Shown one piece after another: positions 22,591-31,293 of a stretch of DNA of 64,000 nucleotides. Both the position numbers and the translations under genes were made by a program. Source of the DNA: JACVRW01 sp034664085 (GTDB taxonomy: Bacteria; Actinomycetota; Thermoleophilia; Solirubrobacterales; Thermoleophilaceae); NCBI GenBank assembly GCA_034664085.1, contig JAXDII010000077.1:3202-67201 (forward strand), in the 5' to 3' direction. The notes beneath the pieces are model-generated. The model was not told the origin of the DNA. It saw nothing but the letters and a program-made list of their open reading frames with translations, and searched no databases. Every line of letters begins with the position of its first letter. Position 1 is the first letter of the stretch.

Positions 22591-23661
22591 ATGGGAGAGG
22601 AGCGCAACTTTTCGAGCAGGGGGACGTGGCTCTGCGCCGACCAGGCGGGCCGCGGCCGCATGCTCGACATGGACCGCCGGCTGGCGCCGGTGCGCCGGGC
22701 CTCGATCGGCGTCCTGGCCGCCGCCCTCGTGATCTGCGGGCCGTGGCTGGGCTGGTGGACGCTGCTGCCGCTGCTGTTCGCCGCGGGCGCGTTCGCCGTC
22801 GCCGAGCGCCGCATCGAGCGGTCGCCGACGCCGGAGTACCTGATCTTCGCCGCATGGATCGCCAGCCAGATGACGATCGCCGGCGCGGTGGCGCTGACGG
22901 GCGGCGCCACGAACCCGACGATGGCGTGGTTCGCGATCCCGGTCGTGACCCTGAGCGCCCGCTTCTCGATGAGGGGCGTCGCGTGGGGCGTGGGCATCAC
23001 CCTGGCGCTGATGCTGGCGGTGGCCTTCGGCGTGAACGCCCACGCCGTGCTGGACGACCCGACCCTGATCGTCGCGCCGGTCGCGCTCGTCATCGCCGTG
23101 GGCATGCTCTCGACCGCCCTGATGCGCTCCGACGTCGAGCACCGCACGGAGGCGGTCGTCGACCCCCTCACCGGCATGCTGAACCGCAAGGCGCTCGCGT
23201 CCCGGTCCGGCGAGCTGAGCGAGCAGTCGCGCGTCAGCGGCGAGCCCGTCGGCCTGATCGTCGGCGACCTCGACTGCTTCAAGCGGATCAACGACTCGCT
23301 CGGCCACTCGACCGGCGACGCCGTCCTGAGGGACGTCGCGTACGTGCTGCGCAAGCAGCTGCGCGCGTTCGACCTGGTCTACCGGCTCGGCGGTGAGGAG
23401 TTCCTCGTGCTGCTCCCGGGCGCGGACCTCGAGCAGTCGGTGGTGCGCGCCGAGACGCTGCGCGCCGCCGTCGCGGGCACGACGATGGCCGCCGGGGTGG
23501 CCCTGACCATGAGCTTCGGCGTGAGCGCCTCGCCGCCGGGCGCGGAGTTCCACTACGAGCAGGTCTTCGCCGGCGCCGACGCCGCGCTCTACGAGGCCAA
23601 GCGCGCTGGCCGCGACAGGGTTGAGTCCGCGCCGCTCCGCGAGCCGGTGCTGGTGGCCTGA
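22591..23661 (+). CDS. Membrane-bound diguanylate cyclase (GGDEF domain)
   Basis: 356 residues. Five or six membrane helices between about 33 and 175 (MASE-like, unassigned), then a GGDEF domain starting at DPLTGMLNRKAL. Active-site GGEEF is at 267-271 and a product-inhibition I-site R258-A-F-D261 lies exactly five residues upstream, so an active, feedback-inhibited cyclic-di-GMP synthase is expected. No sensor domain besides the membrane region. ATG codons at residues 24 and 27 are alternative starts. Its 3' end overlaps the P450 gene by 73 bp. Confidence 0.9.
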   Translation: MGEERNFSSRGTWLCADQAGRGRMLDMDRRLAPVRRASIGVLAAALVICGPWLGWWTLLPLLFAAGAFAVAERRIERSPTPEYLIFAAWIASQMTIAGAVALTGGATNPTMAWFAIPVVTLSARFSMRGVAWGVGITLALMLAVAFGVNAHAVLDDPTLIVAPVALVIAVGMLSTALMRSDVEHRTEAVVDPLTGMLNRKALASRSGELSEQSRVSGEPVGLIVGDLDCFKRINDSLGHSTGDAVLRDVAYVLRKQLRAFDLVYRLGGEEFLVLLPGADLEQSVVRAETLRAAVAGTTMAAGVALTMSFGVSASPPGAEFHYEQVFAGADAALYEAKRAGRDRVESAPLREPVLVA

Positions 23662-24959
23662 GCCGCGATCCGCTCGGTCACGACCGCCCGCGCGCCGCGC
23701 GCCGGCACTACCGTGACGTGCCGCACCTGGGGCCGCTCCGGCCGGCGCGAGGCCGCTCGCAGGCGCACCCGGCGCAGGACCTCGCGCAGCACCACGCGCA
23801 TCTCCACCTGCGCGAACGACGCCCCGATGCAGCGCCGCACGCCGCCCCCGAACGGGATCCAGGCATACGACTCGGCGCCGCCGTCGAGGAAGCGCTCCGG
23901 CCTGAACTCGTGCGGCGACGGGTAGAGGTCTGGCCGCACGTGGATGGCCGCGATGGCCGGCAGCACGAGCGTCCCGGCGGGGAGCCGCCAGCCGGCGATC
24001 TCGGTGTCGCGCGTGAGCTTGCGGGCCACGTCCACGATCACCGGGCGCAGCCTCAGCGTCTCCTTGACCACCGCGTCGAGGTAGTCGTCGTCGTCCAGGG
24101 CGCCGAGCAGCGTCTCCATCGCGGCGGGCGTGCGCAGCAGGCGCTCGAACGCCCACGACAGCCCCGTGGCGGTCGTCTCGTGCCCCGCGGTCAGCAGCGT
24201 CATCAGCTCGTCGCGCAGCTCCAGGTCGGACATCGGGGCGCCGTCGTCGTGGCGGGCTGACAGCAGCAGCGTCAGCACGTCGTCGCGCTCGGCGGCCGCG
24301 TCTCCCAGCGCGCGCCGCTCCGCGATCTCGGCGTAGATCAGCTCGTCCACCGCGGCGACGGCCTTGCGGAAGCGGGCCGCGGGCGTGATGCCGCCCAGGT
24401 CACGCTGCATGAACGGCAGCCAGTCCAGCACGCTCGAGAGGTTGCCGAGCTTCGGTATGCGCTCGCGGAAGCGGTCCATGCGGTCGCCGTCGCGCACGCC
24501 GAACACGGCGCGCAGGATCACCTCGAGCGTGATCGCCTGCATGCGTGGGCGCAGCGCGAACGCGCGCCCGTCCGGCCAGGCCTCCACCTGTCGCGCCGTC
24601 GCGTCGGCCATCACGTCGACGTGGCGGCGCACCGCCGCGCCGTGGAAGGGCGGCAGCAGCAGCTTGCGCTGCGACATGTGCCGGCCCTCGTCGAGCGTGA
24701 GCAGCGAGTTGTCGCCGAGGGCGTCGCCGAGGACCGTGGCGTTGGCCTCGCCGGCGTGGAAGACCGCCGGGTCGCCGGCGAACACCTCCTTGACGAGCGC
24801 CGGGTCGGCGACGTAGACGACGCGGCCGAAGAACGGGAAGTGCGAGCTGAACACGTCGCCGTAGCGCTCGCGCCGCCTCTGCATCCACGAATACGGGCCG
24901 GCGGTGACCCCTGCCGCCTGCACCAGCCGCGGAAGCCGGGGGCCCGGGGGAAGGCTCAC
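23589..24959 (-). CDS. Cytochrome P450
   Basis: 456 residues from GTG 24959. N-terminal LPPGPRLP, I-helix AGHETTATGLSWAF, K-helix KETLRLRP and the heme loop FGGGVRRCIGASFAQVEMR with Cys377 as thiolate ligand. No membrane anchor, so a soluble class-I bacterial P450 that needs ferredoxin partners not found nearby. Substrate unknown; the sequence style is of CYP110/CYP138-like actinobacterial and cyanobacterial families (impression only). The last ~24 codons run antisense through the end of the diguanylate cyclase gene. Confidence 0.93.
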   Translation of the reverse strand: MSLPPGPRLPRLVQAAGVTAGPYSWMQRRRERYGDVFSSHFPFFGRVVYVADPALVKEVFAGDPAVFHAGEANATVLGDALGDNSLLTLDEGRHMSQRKLLLPPFHGAAVRRHVDVMADATARQVEAWPDGRAFALRPRMQAITLEVILRAVFGVRDGDRMDRFRERIPKLGNLSSVLDWLPFMQRDLGGITPAARFRKAVAAVDELIYAEIAERRALGDAAAERDDVLTLLLSARHDDGAPMSDLELRDELMTLLTAGHETTATGLSWAFERLLRTPAAMETLLGALDDDDYLDAVVKETLRLRPVIVDVARKLTRDTEIAGWRLPAGTLVLPAIAAIHVRPDLYPSPHEFRPERFLDGGAESYAWIPFGGGVRRCIGASFAQVEMRVVLREVLRRVRLRAASRRPERPQVRHVTVVPARGARAVVTERIAAQATSTGSRSGADSTLSRPARLAS

Positions 24960-24998
24960 CAGTAGGTTGTACCGCGACCCCGTGGGTAGCGAAAGATC

Positions 24999-26279
24999 GT
25001 GCGCATCCTCCTGATCGGCATCGCCTGGCTGCTGGTGGCCGCGGGACCGGCCCAGGCACAAGGCATCCTCGACCGGGCGGGCGACACGCTGACCCTGGAT
25101 CCGGTCTACGTCGATCCGGACGCCGAGCGCTCGATCTCCGACGACGAGGCCGAGCAGCTGCGCCAGCTCATCTCCGACGAGGAGGCGGGCCCGCTCTACA
25201 TCGCGGTGCTGCCGCGGTCGGCGGCGAACGAGGCCGGCGGCAGCCCCGACGCCGCGCTGGCCGAGATCGCGCGCGCGGTGGGCGAGGACGGGGTCTACGC
25301 CGCGGTGATCGGCGAAGCCTTCCGCGCCGGCGCCACCGGCGGCGTGCTGCCTCGCGGCCGGGCCGGCGAGCTCGCGCGCGAAGCGCTCGAGCAGAATCGT
25401 GGCGCGGGCACCGCCGCGGTGCTCGAGGACTTCGTTCGCAGGGTCGGCGACGCGCGCGGCTCGGAGGGGAGCGAGACCGGCGCCGGCGGCCAGGGCGGCT
25501 CGGACGGCGGCGGCTTCCCGGGCTGGCTGCTGATCCCGCTGCTGGGCATCCCGGCGGCGCTGTTCGCGCTCGGGCGGCGCCGCCGCCGCAGGGAGCAGGA
25601 GGCGGAGTTCGCCCAGGTTCGCGAGGTCGCCCGCGACGACGTGGTGACGCTCGGAGACGAGATCCGCTCGCTTGACCTCGACATGGAGATGCCGGACGCC
25701 GATCCCGAGGCCAAGCAGCACTACGGCCTCGCGGTCGAGCGCTACTCGCAGGCGGCCCAGGCGCTCGACGGCTCGCGCCGGCCGGAGGACCTGCAGCGCG
25801 TGTCGGAGCTGCTCGAGGAGGGCCGCTGGGCGATGCTGGCCGCGCGCGCGAAGCAGGCCGGGGAGCCGGTGCCCGAGCGCCGGCCGCCGTGCTTCTTCGA
25901 TCCGCGCCACGGCCCGTCGGTGGCCGACGTCGAGTGGGCGCCGCCGGGCGGCGAGTTGCGGCCCGTGCCGGCGTGCGCCGCCGACGCCGTGCGGGTGCAG
26001 GAGGGCGAGGATCCGCACACGCGCGAGGTGGACGTGAATGGCCGGCGCGTGCCCTACTGGCAGGCCGGCCCCGCGTTCGGGCCGTTCGCCGGCGGATTCT
26101 TCGGCGGCGGGCTCGTGCCCGGCCTCTTCCTCGGCTCGATGCTGACCGGCGGGTTCGGGATGTTCGGCGGCGCGGAGGAGGCGCAGGCCGGCGACGTCGG
26201 CGACTTCGGCGACTTCGGCGGGGACTTCGGCGGCGGAGACTTCGGCGGGGGCGGCGACTTCGGCGGCGGCGACTTCTGA
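24999..26279 (+). CDS. Membrane protein with N-terminal TPM-like region and Gly-Asp-Phe repeat tail
   Basis: 426 residues from GTG 24999. Signal peptide (ILLIGIAWLLVAAGPAQA), an extracytoplasmic ~140-residue region (DDEAEQLRQLISDEEAGPLYIAVLP), a Gly-rich linker, one helix (WLLIPLLGIPAALFAL) and a cytoplasmic helical domain ending in CFFDPRHGPS. The tail has a hydrophobic Gly/Phe segment (FGPFAGGFFGGGLVPGLF) and about six copies of a GDFGG unit. The outer domain resembles TPM-type modules; function unknown. It begins 39 bp from the divergent P450 gene. Confidence 0.7.
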   Translation: MRILLIGIAWLLVAAGPAQAQGILDRAGDTLTLDPVYVDPDAERSISDDEAEQLRQLISDEEAGPLYIAVLPRSAANEAGGSPDAALAEIARAVGEDGVYAAVIGEAFRAGATGGVLPRGRAGELAREALEQNRGAGTAAVLEDFVRRVGDARGSEGSETGAGGQGGSDGGGFPGWLLIPLLGIPAALFALGRRRRRREQEAEFAQVREVARDDVVTLGDEIRSLDLDMEMPDADPEAKQHYGLAVERYSQAAQALDGSRRPEDLQRVSELLEEGRWAMLAARAKQAGEPVPERRPPCFFDPRHGPSVADVEWAPPGGELRPVPACAADAVRVQEGEDPHTREVDVNGRRVPYWQAGPAFGPFAGGFFGGGLVPGLFLGSMLTGGFGMFGGAEEAQAGDVGDFGDFGGDFGGGDFGGGGDFGGGDF

Positions 26280-26288
26280 GCCGCGGCT

Positions 26289-27476
26289 CTACTTGGTCGC
26301 GAGGAAGTCCAGCATCGCCGCGTGCGTCTCGCGCGGCCGCTCCACCTGCGGCACGTGCCCGCACTCGAGCTCCAAGTGGCGAGCCGAGGGCAGCGCCCGC
26401 ACCACGTGCCTCATGAAGGCGATCGGTACGAGCGTGTCGCGCCGGCCCCAGACGAACAGGGCGTCGGGGGAGAGCCCGCGCAGGCGGTTCCAGAAGCCGT
26501 CGTCGCCGTGCGGCTCGTCCAGGTAGATGTTGCGGGCGGCTGCGTAGAAGGCGGCGCGCCCGCGCGGCGTCAGATAGGCGCGCAGGAACTCGTCCACGCC
26601 GGCCGCGGCCCAGCCCTGTCCGCCGCTCGGCACCAGCCTGCGCACCACGCGTTCCACCACCGGGCGGGGGGTCATCTGGACCAGGCCGAGCTCCGGGCGC
26701 AGCAGCCTCACGACGGGCGCCCAGCGGCGGTCGCGCAGCCAGGCCAGCGCCGGGCTCAGCAGCACCATCCCGCGCACGCGATCGCGGCGCATCAGGCCGG
26801 CCTCGATCGCCACGCGCCCGCCCATGCTGTTGCCGGCGAGGTGCGCCTTGCGCACGCCTAGAGCGTCCAGCGTGTCGAACGCTGAGCGGGCGAACCACTC
26901 GGCGTCGTAGGGGGCGCCGATCGGCTTGTCCGACTCCCCGAAGCCGGGCAGGTCCATCGCCACCACGCGATAGCGGCCCGCCAGCGCGGCGACCGTCGGC
27001 AGGAAGGACGCCTTGGTGCCGCCCAGGCCATGCAGGCACAGGACCGTCTCGGGGCCCACACCCGCGGACAGGATCGAGACGCGGCCCGAGCGCGTGTGGA
27101 GGGTCTCGAACGCGAGCCGCCCGGGTTCGTCGGACCCGCTGGTGGCCGCCAGGAAGCCCACGCCCAGGTGCAGGCTGCCGCGCATGCGCAGGCGCCCCTG
27201 CTGGAAGGCGGCCATGCCGCCGCGCACGTCGCCCGTGACGCGCTCCCAGGTGGCGGGATCCGCGGCGATCACGGCGTCCGGCTCACGCCCGTCGCGCGCG
27301 CGGACGAAGCGCACGCGCTGGCCGCTGATGCGGGCGTCCCAGTCCTCGCCGCCGCGCACGCTGAGCCGCACCAGCGCGCGTCCGCCCGGAACGTCGATCA
27401 CGTCCGGGTCATAGCGCTCCGCCAGCGAGGCGATGCCCGCGGGCGGAGCGGCGGTCTTTGCAGACGAAGTCCCCAT
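26289..27476 (-). CDS. SCP2-like domain fused to alpha/beta hydrolase
   Basis: 395 residues. Residues ~30-115 look like a SCP2 sterol/lipid-carrier domain (DAVIAADPATWERVTGDVRGGMAAFQQGRLRMRG). Residues ~125-395 are an alpha/beta hydrolase: oxyanion HGLGG (149-153), nucleophile elbow GNSMGG with Ser217, acid in WGRRDTLVP and histidine in ECGHVPQVERP. The combination suggests an esterase/lipase or C-C hydrolase with its own hydrophobic-substrate carrier. Stand-alone; ends 9 bp from the convergent gene. Confidence 0.85.
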   Translation of the reverse strand: MGTSSAKTAAPPAGIASLAERYDPDVIDVPGGRALVRLSVRGGEDWDARISGQRVRFVRARDGREPDAVIAADPATWERVTGDVRGGMAAFQQGRLRMRGSLHLGVGFLAATSGSDEPGRLAFETLHTRSGRVSILSAGVGPETVLCLHGLGGTKASFLPTVAALAGRYRVVAMDLPGFGESDKPIGAPYDAEWFARSAFDTLDALGVRKAHLAGNSMGGRVAIEAGLMRRDRVRGMVLLSPALAWLRDRRWAPVVRLLRPELGLVQMTPRPVVERVVRRLVPSGGQGWAAAGVDEFLRAYLTPRGRAAFYAAARNIYLDEPHGDDGFWNRLRGLSPDALFVWGRRDTLVPIAFMRHVVRALPSARHLELECGHVPQVERPRETHAAMLDFLATK

Positions 27477-27525
27477 GCCCGCCGAAAAGCCTATGCATGG
27501 CCGGGCAGAAGGGCCAGTCGTGGTG

Positions 27526-28491
27526 CTAGAGCGCCACGCGGGCGCCGCTGGCGGCGCTCTCGTACAGCGCCGTGATCGCGCGCGCCTGGCCGACCGCGTC
27601 CACGCGTCCGAACAGGGGCGGGCGCTCGCCCGCGGCTGCGGCTGCGAAGTCGCGCAGCTCGTAGGCGTACGCGTCGCCGCGCTCGGCCTCCACCTGCTCG
27701 AGCAAGCCGTCGGCGCCGCGCACCTCGATCACCGGATCGTGGGCGTGCCAGGGGTCGCGCAGCACCAGCGCTCCCTCGGAGCCGGCCACCTCCAGCTCCG
27801 CGCGATCGGTCACGTCGAAGGCGCAGTCGAAGTGGGCCAGGACGTCTCCGGCGAAGCGCATGGTGGCGGCGAAGCGCATGTCCACGCCGTCCCCGCCGGT
27901 CACCTGCTGGCCGGTCGCCTCCAGCGGCTCGCCGGCCACCAGCCGTGTCCCGCTGACGCAGTAGCAGCCCACGTCCATGAGGGCGCCGCCCTCGAGCTGG
28001 GCCGAGAGGCGCACGTCGCCGGCGCGCGACAGCGGGAAGGAGAACTGCGCGCGCACCGTGCGCAGCTCGCCCACGCGCGGCAGCAGCTCGCGCAGCAGGC
28101 GCGCCTGCGGGTGGTGGCGCCACATGAACGCCTCGGTCAGCACCTTGCCGGCCGCCTCCGCCGCGTCGAAGGCTCGCTCGACCTGCTCCGGCGAGCGGGC
28201 CATCGGCTTCTCGCAGAGCACGTGCTTGCCGGCCTCGAGCGCGCGGATCGACCACTCCACGTGCAGCGCGTTGGGCAGCGCCACGTAGACGGCGTCGACG
28301 TCGGGGTCCTCGAGCACGGCCTCGTAGGACCCGAGCGCCCGCTCGATCCCCAGCGCGGCGGCCTGCTGCTCCGCGCGGGCCCGGTCGCGCGAGCCGATCG
28401 CGACCACCTCGACCTCGTCCACCTGCCGCGCGCCACCGACGAGCAGCTCATTGATGCGAGCGGTGGAGAGCAGCCCCAGCCTCAGCCCCAT
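27526..28491 (-). CDS. Gfo/Idh/MocA-family oxidoreductase
   Basis: 321 residues. N-terminal Rossmann domain (LGLLSTARIN, then VDAVYVALPNALHVEWSIRALEAGKHVLCEKPMA) with the diagnostic EKP lysine, and a C-terminal substrate domain. These NAD(P)-dependent enzymes oxidise sugars, inositols or related polyols; VYVALPNALHVEW is near the D-xylose dehydrogenase/trans-dihydrodiol dehydrogenase style. Last gene of the sugar ABC operon, overlapping the SDR by 10 bp, so it probably oxidises the imported sugar (inference). Confidence 0.88.
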   Translation of the reverse strand: MGLRLGLLSTARINELLVGGARQVDEVEVVAIGSRDRARAEQQAAALGIERALGSYEAVLEDPDVDAVYVALPNALHVEWSIRALEAGKHVLCEKPMARSPEQVERAFDAAEAAGKVLTEAFMWRHHPQARLLRELLPRVGELRTVRAQFSFPLSRAGDVRLSAQLEGGALMDVGCYCVSGTRLVAGEPLEATGQQVTGGDGVDMRFAATMRFAGDVLAHFDCAFDVTDRAELEVAGSEGALVLRDPWHAHDPVIEVRGADGLLEQVEAERGDAYAYELRDFAAAAAGERPPLFGRVDAVGQARAITALYESAASGARVAL

Positions 28492-29177
28492 GAGCCCTCG
28501 TTCATCGGCCGGAACGAGACGGTCATCATGCGCACGTTGCGCGGCTGGTTCACGGCAAACAGCACGACGTCGGCCACCTCCTCGGCGGTCATCATCCCCT
28601 CCAGCTCGGGCATGTCGGGCGTGCGCCCCGAGCCCATGGCGAAGTCGGTGGCGATCCCGCCGGGCGCGATGTTGGTCACGCGCACGCCGAGCGCGCGCAG
28701 CTCGTGGTCCAGCGCGCGCGTGAAGCCGAGCTGCCCGAACTTGGACGCGTTGTAGACGGCTTCGCCGGGGAATGCCCGCAGGCCCGCCACCGACGACATC
28801 GAGAGGAAGTCGCCCTGGCGCTCGATCAGGTGCGGAAGCGTGAAGCGGGCGGTGTAGAGCGTGCCCTTGAGGTTCACGTCGATCATCGCCTCGACGTCGT
28901 CGGGGTCCATCTCCAGGAACGGCCCGTAGGCGCCCACGCCGGCGTTCGCGACCACGATGTCCAGGCCGCCGAAGCGCTCGACGGCGGCGGCGACCGCCGC
29001 CTCGACGCTCGCCGGGTCGCGCACGTCGCAGCGGATGCCGAGCGCACCGTCGAGCCCGAGGTCGTCGCCCGAGCGGGAGGCCAGCGCGACGCGCGCGCCG
29101 TCGGCGTGGAGGGCGCGCGCAACGGCGGCGCCGACCCCCCGGCTGGCGCCGGTGACGAACGCGACCCTGTCCGTCAC
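28482..29177 (-). CDS. Short-chain dehydrogenase/reductase of sugar operon
   Basis: 231 residues from GTG 29177. TGASRGVGAAVA, VANAGVGAYG, the catalytic SMSSVAG and YNASK are all present. The GTG overlaps the permease stop (GTGA), and the 3' end overlaps the Gfo/Idh/MocA gene, so it is translated with the ABC transporter. Probably oxidises or reduces a sugar, lactone or related alcohol; substrate unproven. Confidence 0.88.
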   Translation of the reverse strand: MTDRVAFVTGASRGVGAAVARALHADGARVALASRSGDDLGLDGALGIRCDVRDPASVEAAVAAAVERFGGLDIVVANAGVGAYGPFLEMDPDDVEAMIDVNLKGTLYTARFTLPHLIERQGDFLSMSSVAGLRAFPGEAVYNASKFGQLGFTRALDHELRALGVRVTNIAPGGIATDFAMGSGRTPDMPELEGMMTAEEVADVVLFAVNQPRNVRMMTVSFRPMNEGSWG

Positions 29178-30415
29178 GCTCGTCCCGATTGCGCCTGCCG
29201 GCGCCGCGACAGCGAGTCGACCGTCACCGCGAGCAGCAGCACGCCGCCCGTGATCAGGAACTTCTCGCCCGAGCCCAGCCCGAGCAGGCCGAGCCCGTTG
29301 TCGATCGAGGCGATCACCAGCGCTCCGAGCAGGGCGCTCTTGATGTGGCCGATGCCGCCGAACAGCGACGTGCCGCCGATCACCGCGGCCGCGATCGAAT
29401 AGAGCAGGATCTCGCCGCCGCCGGCGCCGGTGTCCACGGAGCGCAGTCGCGACGCCAGCACGAGTCCGCCGACCGCCGCCATGAACGAGCAGATCGCGAA
29501 CACCATGATCTTGATGCGGTCCACGTTCACTCCGGCCCGGCGGGCCGCCTCGGCGTTGCCGCCCACCGCGTACACGTAGCGCCCGAAGCGGGTGCGTCCG
29601 AGCACGAAGCCCCAGAACAGCAGGAAGAAGCCGACCACCAGGAAGACGTAGGGGATGCCCCGGTCCTCGTTCGCCACCCACACGACGATCCCGAGCACGG
29701 CCGCGAGGAAGGCCACGCGCAGGCCGATCAGGGTCAGCGGGTCGTGGTCCAGGTTGGCCTTGCGCCGCACGCGGACCTCGTTGAGCTGGATGCCCGCGAA
29801 GATCAGGATCGCGATCAGGTACAGGATCCAGGAGGTCGCCTCGGGCAGGAAGTCGTTGGCCAGGCCGATCATGAACGAGTCCTGGAGCACGACAGTGCCG
29901 CGGCTGCCGATCAGCAGCAGCACCACGCCGTTCCACGCGATCAGCCCGGCGAGCGTCACCACGAACGATGGGATCCCGATCTTGGTGATGATCAGCCCGT
30001 GCAGGGTGCCGATGGCGATGCCGGAGCCGAGCGCAAGCGCGATCGCGATCGGCGTGGCCAGCTGGCTGCCGTCGGGGATCAGCAGCACCGCGGCGATCAC
30101 GCCGGCGACGCCGGACACGTAGCCCACCGACAGGTCGATCTCGCCCAGCAGCAGCACGAAGACGATGCCCATCGCGATCGTCGTGTAGGCGGCCGACTGG
30201 ACGATCAGGTTGACGAAGTTGCCGGCGGTGAGGAAGCGGTCGTTCTGGGTCTGGAAGACGATCGCGATGATGATCAGGCCGACGATGATCGGCAGGGAGC
30301 CGAGCTGGCCGGAGCGGACGTTGGTCCACCAGTCGCGCACCGCCTCGCCGAGGCCGCCGGCGGTGGCCGACGGGGCCGGGGCGCCGGACGGCGCGGTGGG
30401 CGCTGCCGTGCTCAC
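29174..30415 (-). CDS. Sugar ABC transporter permease, XylH-like
   Basis: 413 residues, ~10 membrane helices, longer than RbsC (~320) and of XylH size. Contains GEIDLSVGYVSGVAGVIAAV and the EAA-type loop GGNAEAARRAGVNVDRIKIMVF of the CUT2 permease family. It starts at GTG 30415, overlapping the ATPase stop as GTGA. With the XylF-like binding protein and ATPase it forms an importer for xylose or a similar sugar; specificity is an inference from component similarity. Confidence 0.9.
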   Translation of the reverse strand: MSTAAPTAPSGAPAPSATAGGLGEAVRDWWTNVRSGQLGSLPIIVGLIIIAIVFQTQNDRFLTAGNFVNLIVQSAAYTTIAMGIVFVLLLGEIDLSVGYVSGVAGVIAAVLLIPDGSQLATPIAIALALGSGIAIGTLHGLIITKIGIPSFVVTLAGLIAWNGVVLLLIGSRGTVVLQDSFMIGLANDFLPEATSWILYLIAILIFAGIQLNEVRVRRKANLDHDPLTLIGLRVAFLAAVLGIVVWVANEDRGIPYVFLVVGFFLLFWGFVLGRTRFGRYVYAVGGNAEAARRAGVNVDRIKIMVFAICSFMAAVGGLVLASRLRSVDTGAGGGEILLYSIAAAVIGGTSLFGGIGHIKSALLGALVIASIDNGLGLLGLGSGEKFLITGGVLLLAVTVDSLSRRRQAQSGRA

Positions 30416-31191
30416 GCCACAACCTCCTCGTCGGCCAGCCCGGGCACCTTGGTGAGCTTGCCGGCGGTGATGGCGTGCACGACCTCCTGCTCGCTCGTCT
30501 CGGTGCGCTTGAACTCGGCCACGTTCTGGCCCAGCCGCAGCACCGCGATGTCGTCCGCCACCTCGAAGATGTCGTGCAGGTTGTGGGAGATGACGACCAC
30601 GCCCAGGCCCTGCTCGGCGAGCCGCTTGACGAGGTCGAGCACCTGGCGCGTCTGCGCCACGCCGAGCGCGGCGGTGGGCTCGTCGAGGATCACCAGCCGC
30701 GAGTTCCACATCACGGCCTTGGCCACGGCCACCGACTGGCGCTGCCCGCCGGACAGCCCCGCCACCGTCTGGCGCACGCTGCGGATCGTGGTCACCGAGA
30801 GGCTCTTGAGCGTGTCGCGCGCACGCGCTTCCATCTTGGTCTCGTCGAGGGTGCGCAGCGGCTCGAGCTCCTCGCGGCCGAGGAACATGTTCTGGACGAC
30901 GTCGAGGTTGTCGGCCAGCGCCAGATCCTGGTAGACGACCTCGATGCCGAGGTCGGCGGCGTCGCGCGGACCGCCGATGTTCACGCGCTCACCCGCGTAG
31001 AAGATCTCTCCGCCGTCGATGCGGTAGATGCCTGCGACGCACTTGATCAGCGTCGACTTGCCGGCTCCGTTGTCGCCGACCAGCGCGGTGACGCGGCCGG
31101 GCTGCACCCGAAAGTCGACCTCGTGCAGCGCGACGACGGCACCGAAGTGCTTGCTCACGCCGCGCAGCTCGAGTAGCGGTGTGTCGCTCAT
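30412..31191 (-). CDS. Sugar ABC transporter ATP-binding protein (single-domain)
   Basis: 259 residues. Walker A GDNGAGKST, signature LSGGQRQ, Walker B VILDEPTAALG, H-loop ISHNLHD. CUT2 importers usually have a duplicated ~500-residue ATPase (RbsA/XylG); this has one domain, like FrcA-type subunits, so it must dimerise. Start ATG 31191 after GAGGGG. A 102-bp gap with a GC-rich hairpin separates it from the binding-protein gene. Confidence 0.92.
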   Translation of the reverse strand: MSDTPLLELRGVSKHFGAVVALHEVDFRVQPGRVTALVGDNGAGKSTLIKCVAGIYRIDGGEIFYAGERVNIGGPRDAADLGIEVVYQDLALADNLDVVQNMFLGREELEPLRTLDETKMEARARDTLKSLSVTTIRSVRQTVAGLSGGQRQSVAVAKAVMWNSRLVILDEPTAALGVAQTRQVLDLVKRLAEQGLGVVVISHNLHDIFEVADDIAVLRLGQNVAEFKRTETSEQEVVHAITAGKLTKVPGLADEEVVA

Positions 31192-31243
31192 CCAGCCCCT
31201 CTCTCCCTGACCTGGGCCAACTGGGCCCGACTCTACGCCGCGC

Positions 31244-31273
31244 GGCCCCGGGGCGCCAGAGCACCCCGGGGGC
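31244..31273 (-). terminator. GC-rich hairpin between binding-protein and ATPase genes
   Basis: Arms at 31244-31253 and 31264-31273 form an 8-bp perfect GC stem plus one mismatch with a 10-nt loop, no U tract. In binding-protein operons such stems commonly stabilise the abundant upstream mRNA or attenuate read-through; which applies here is not known. Confidence 0.45.
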
Positions 31274-31293
31274 TCGCGGACGTCAGCGGTGGC

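Noticed and set aside
26180..26279. Short direct repeats (GACTTCGGCGGC-like), possible CRISPR or minisatellite
   Set aside because: They lie in frame inside the coding sequence and encode the GDFGG tail; units are ~12-15 bp with no spacers.
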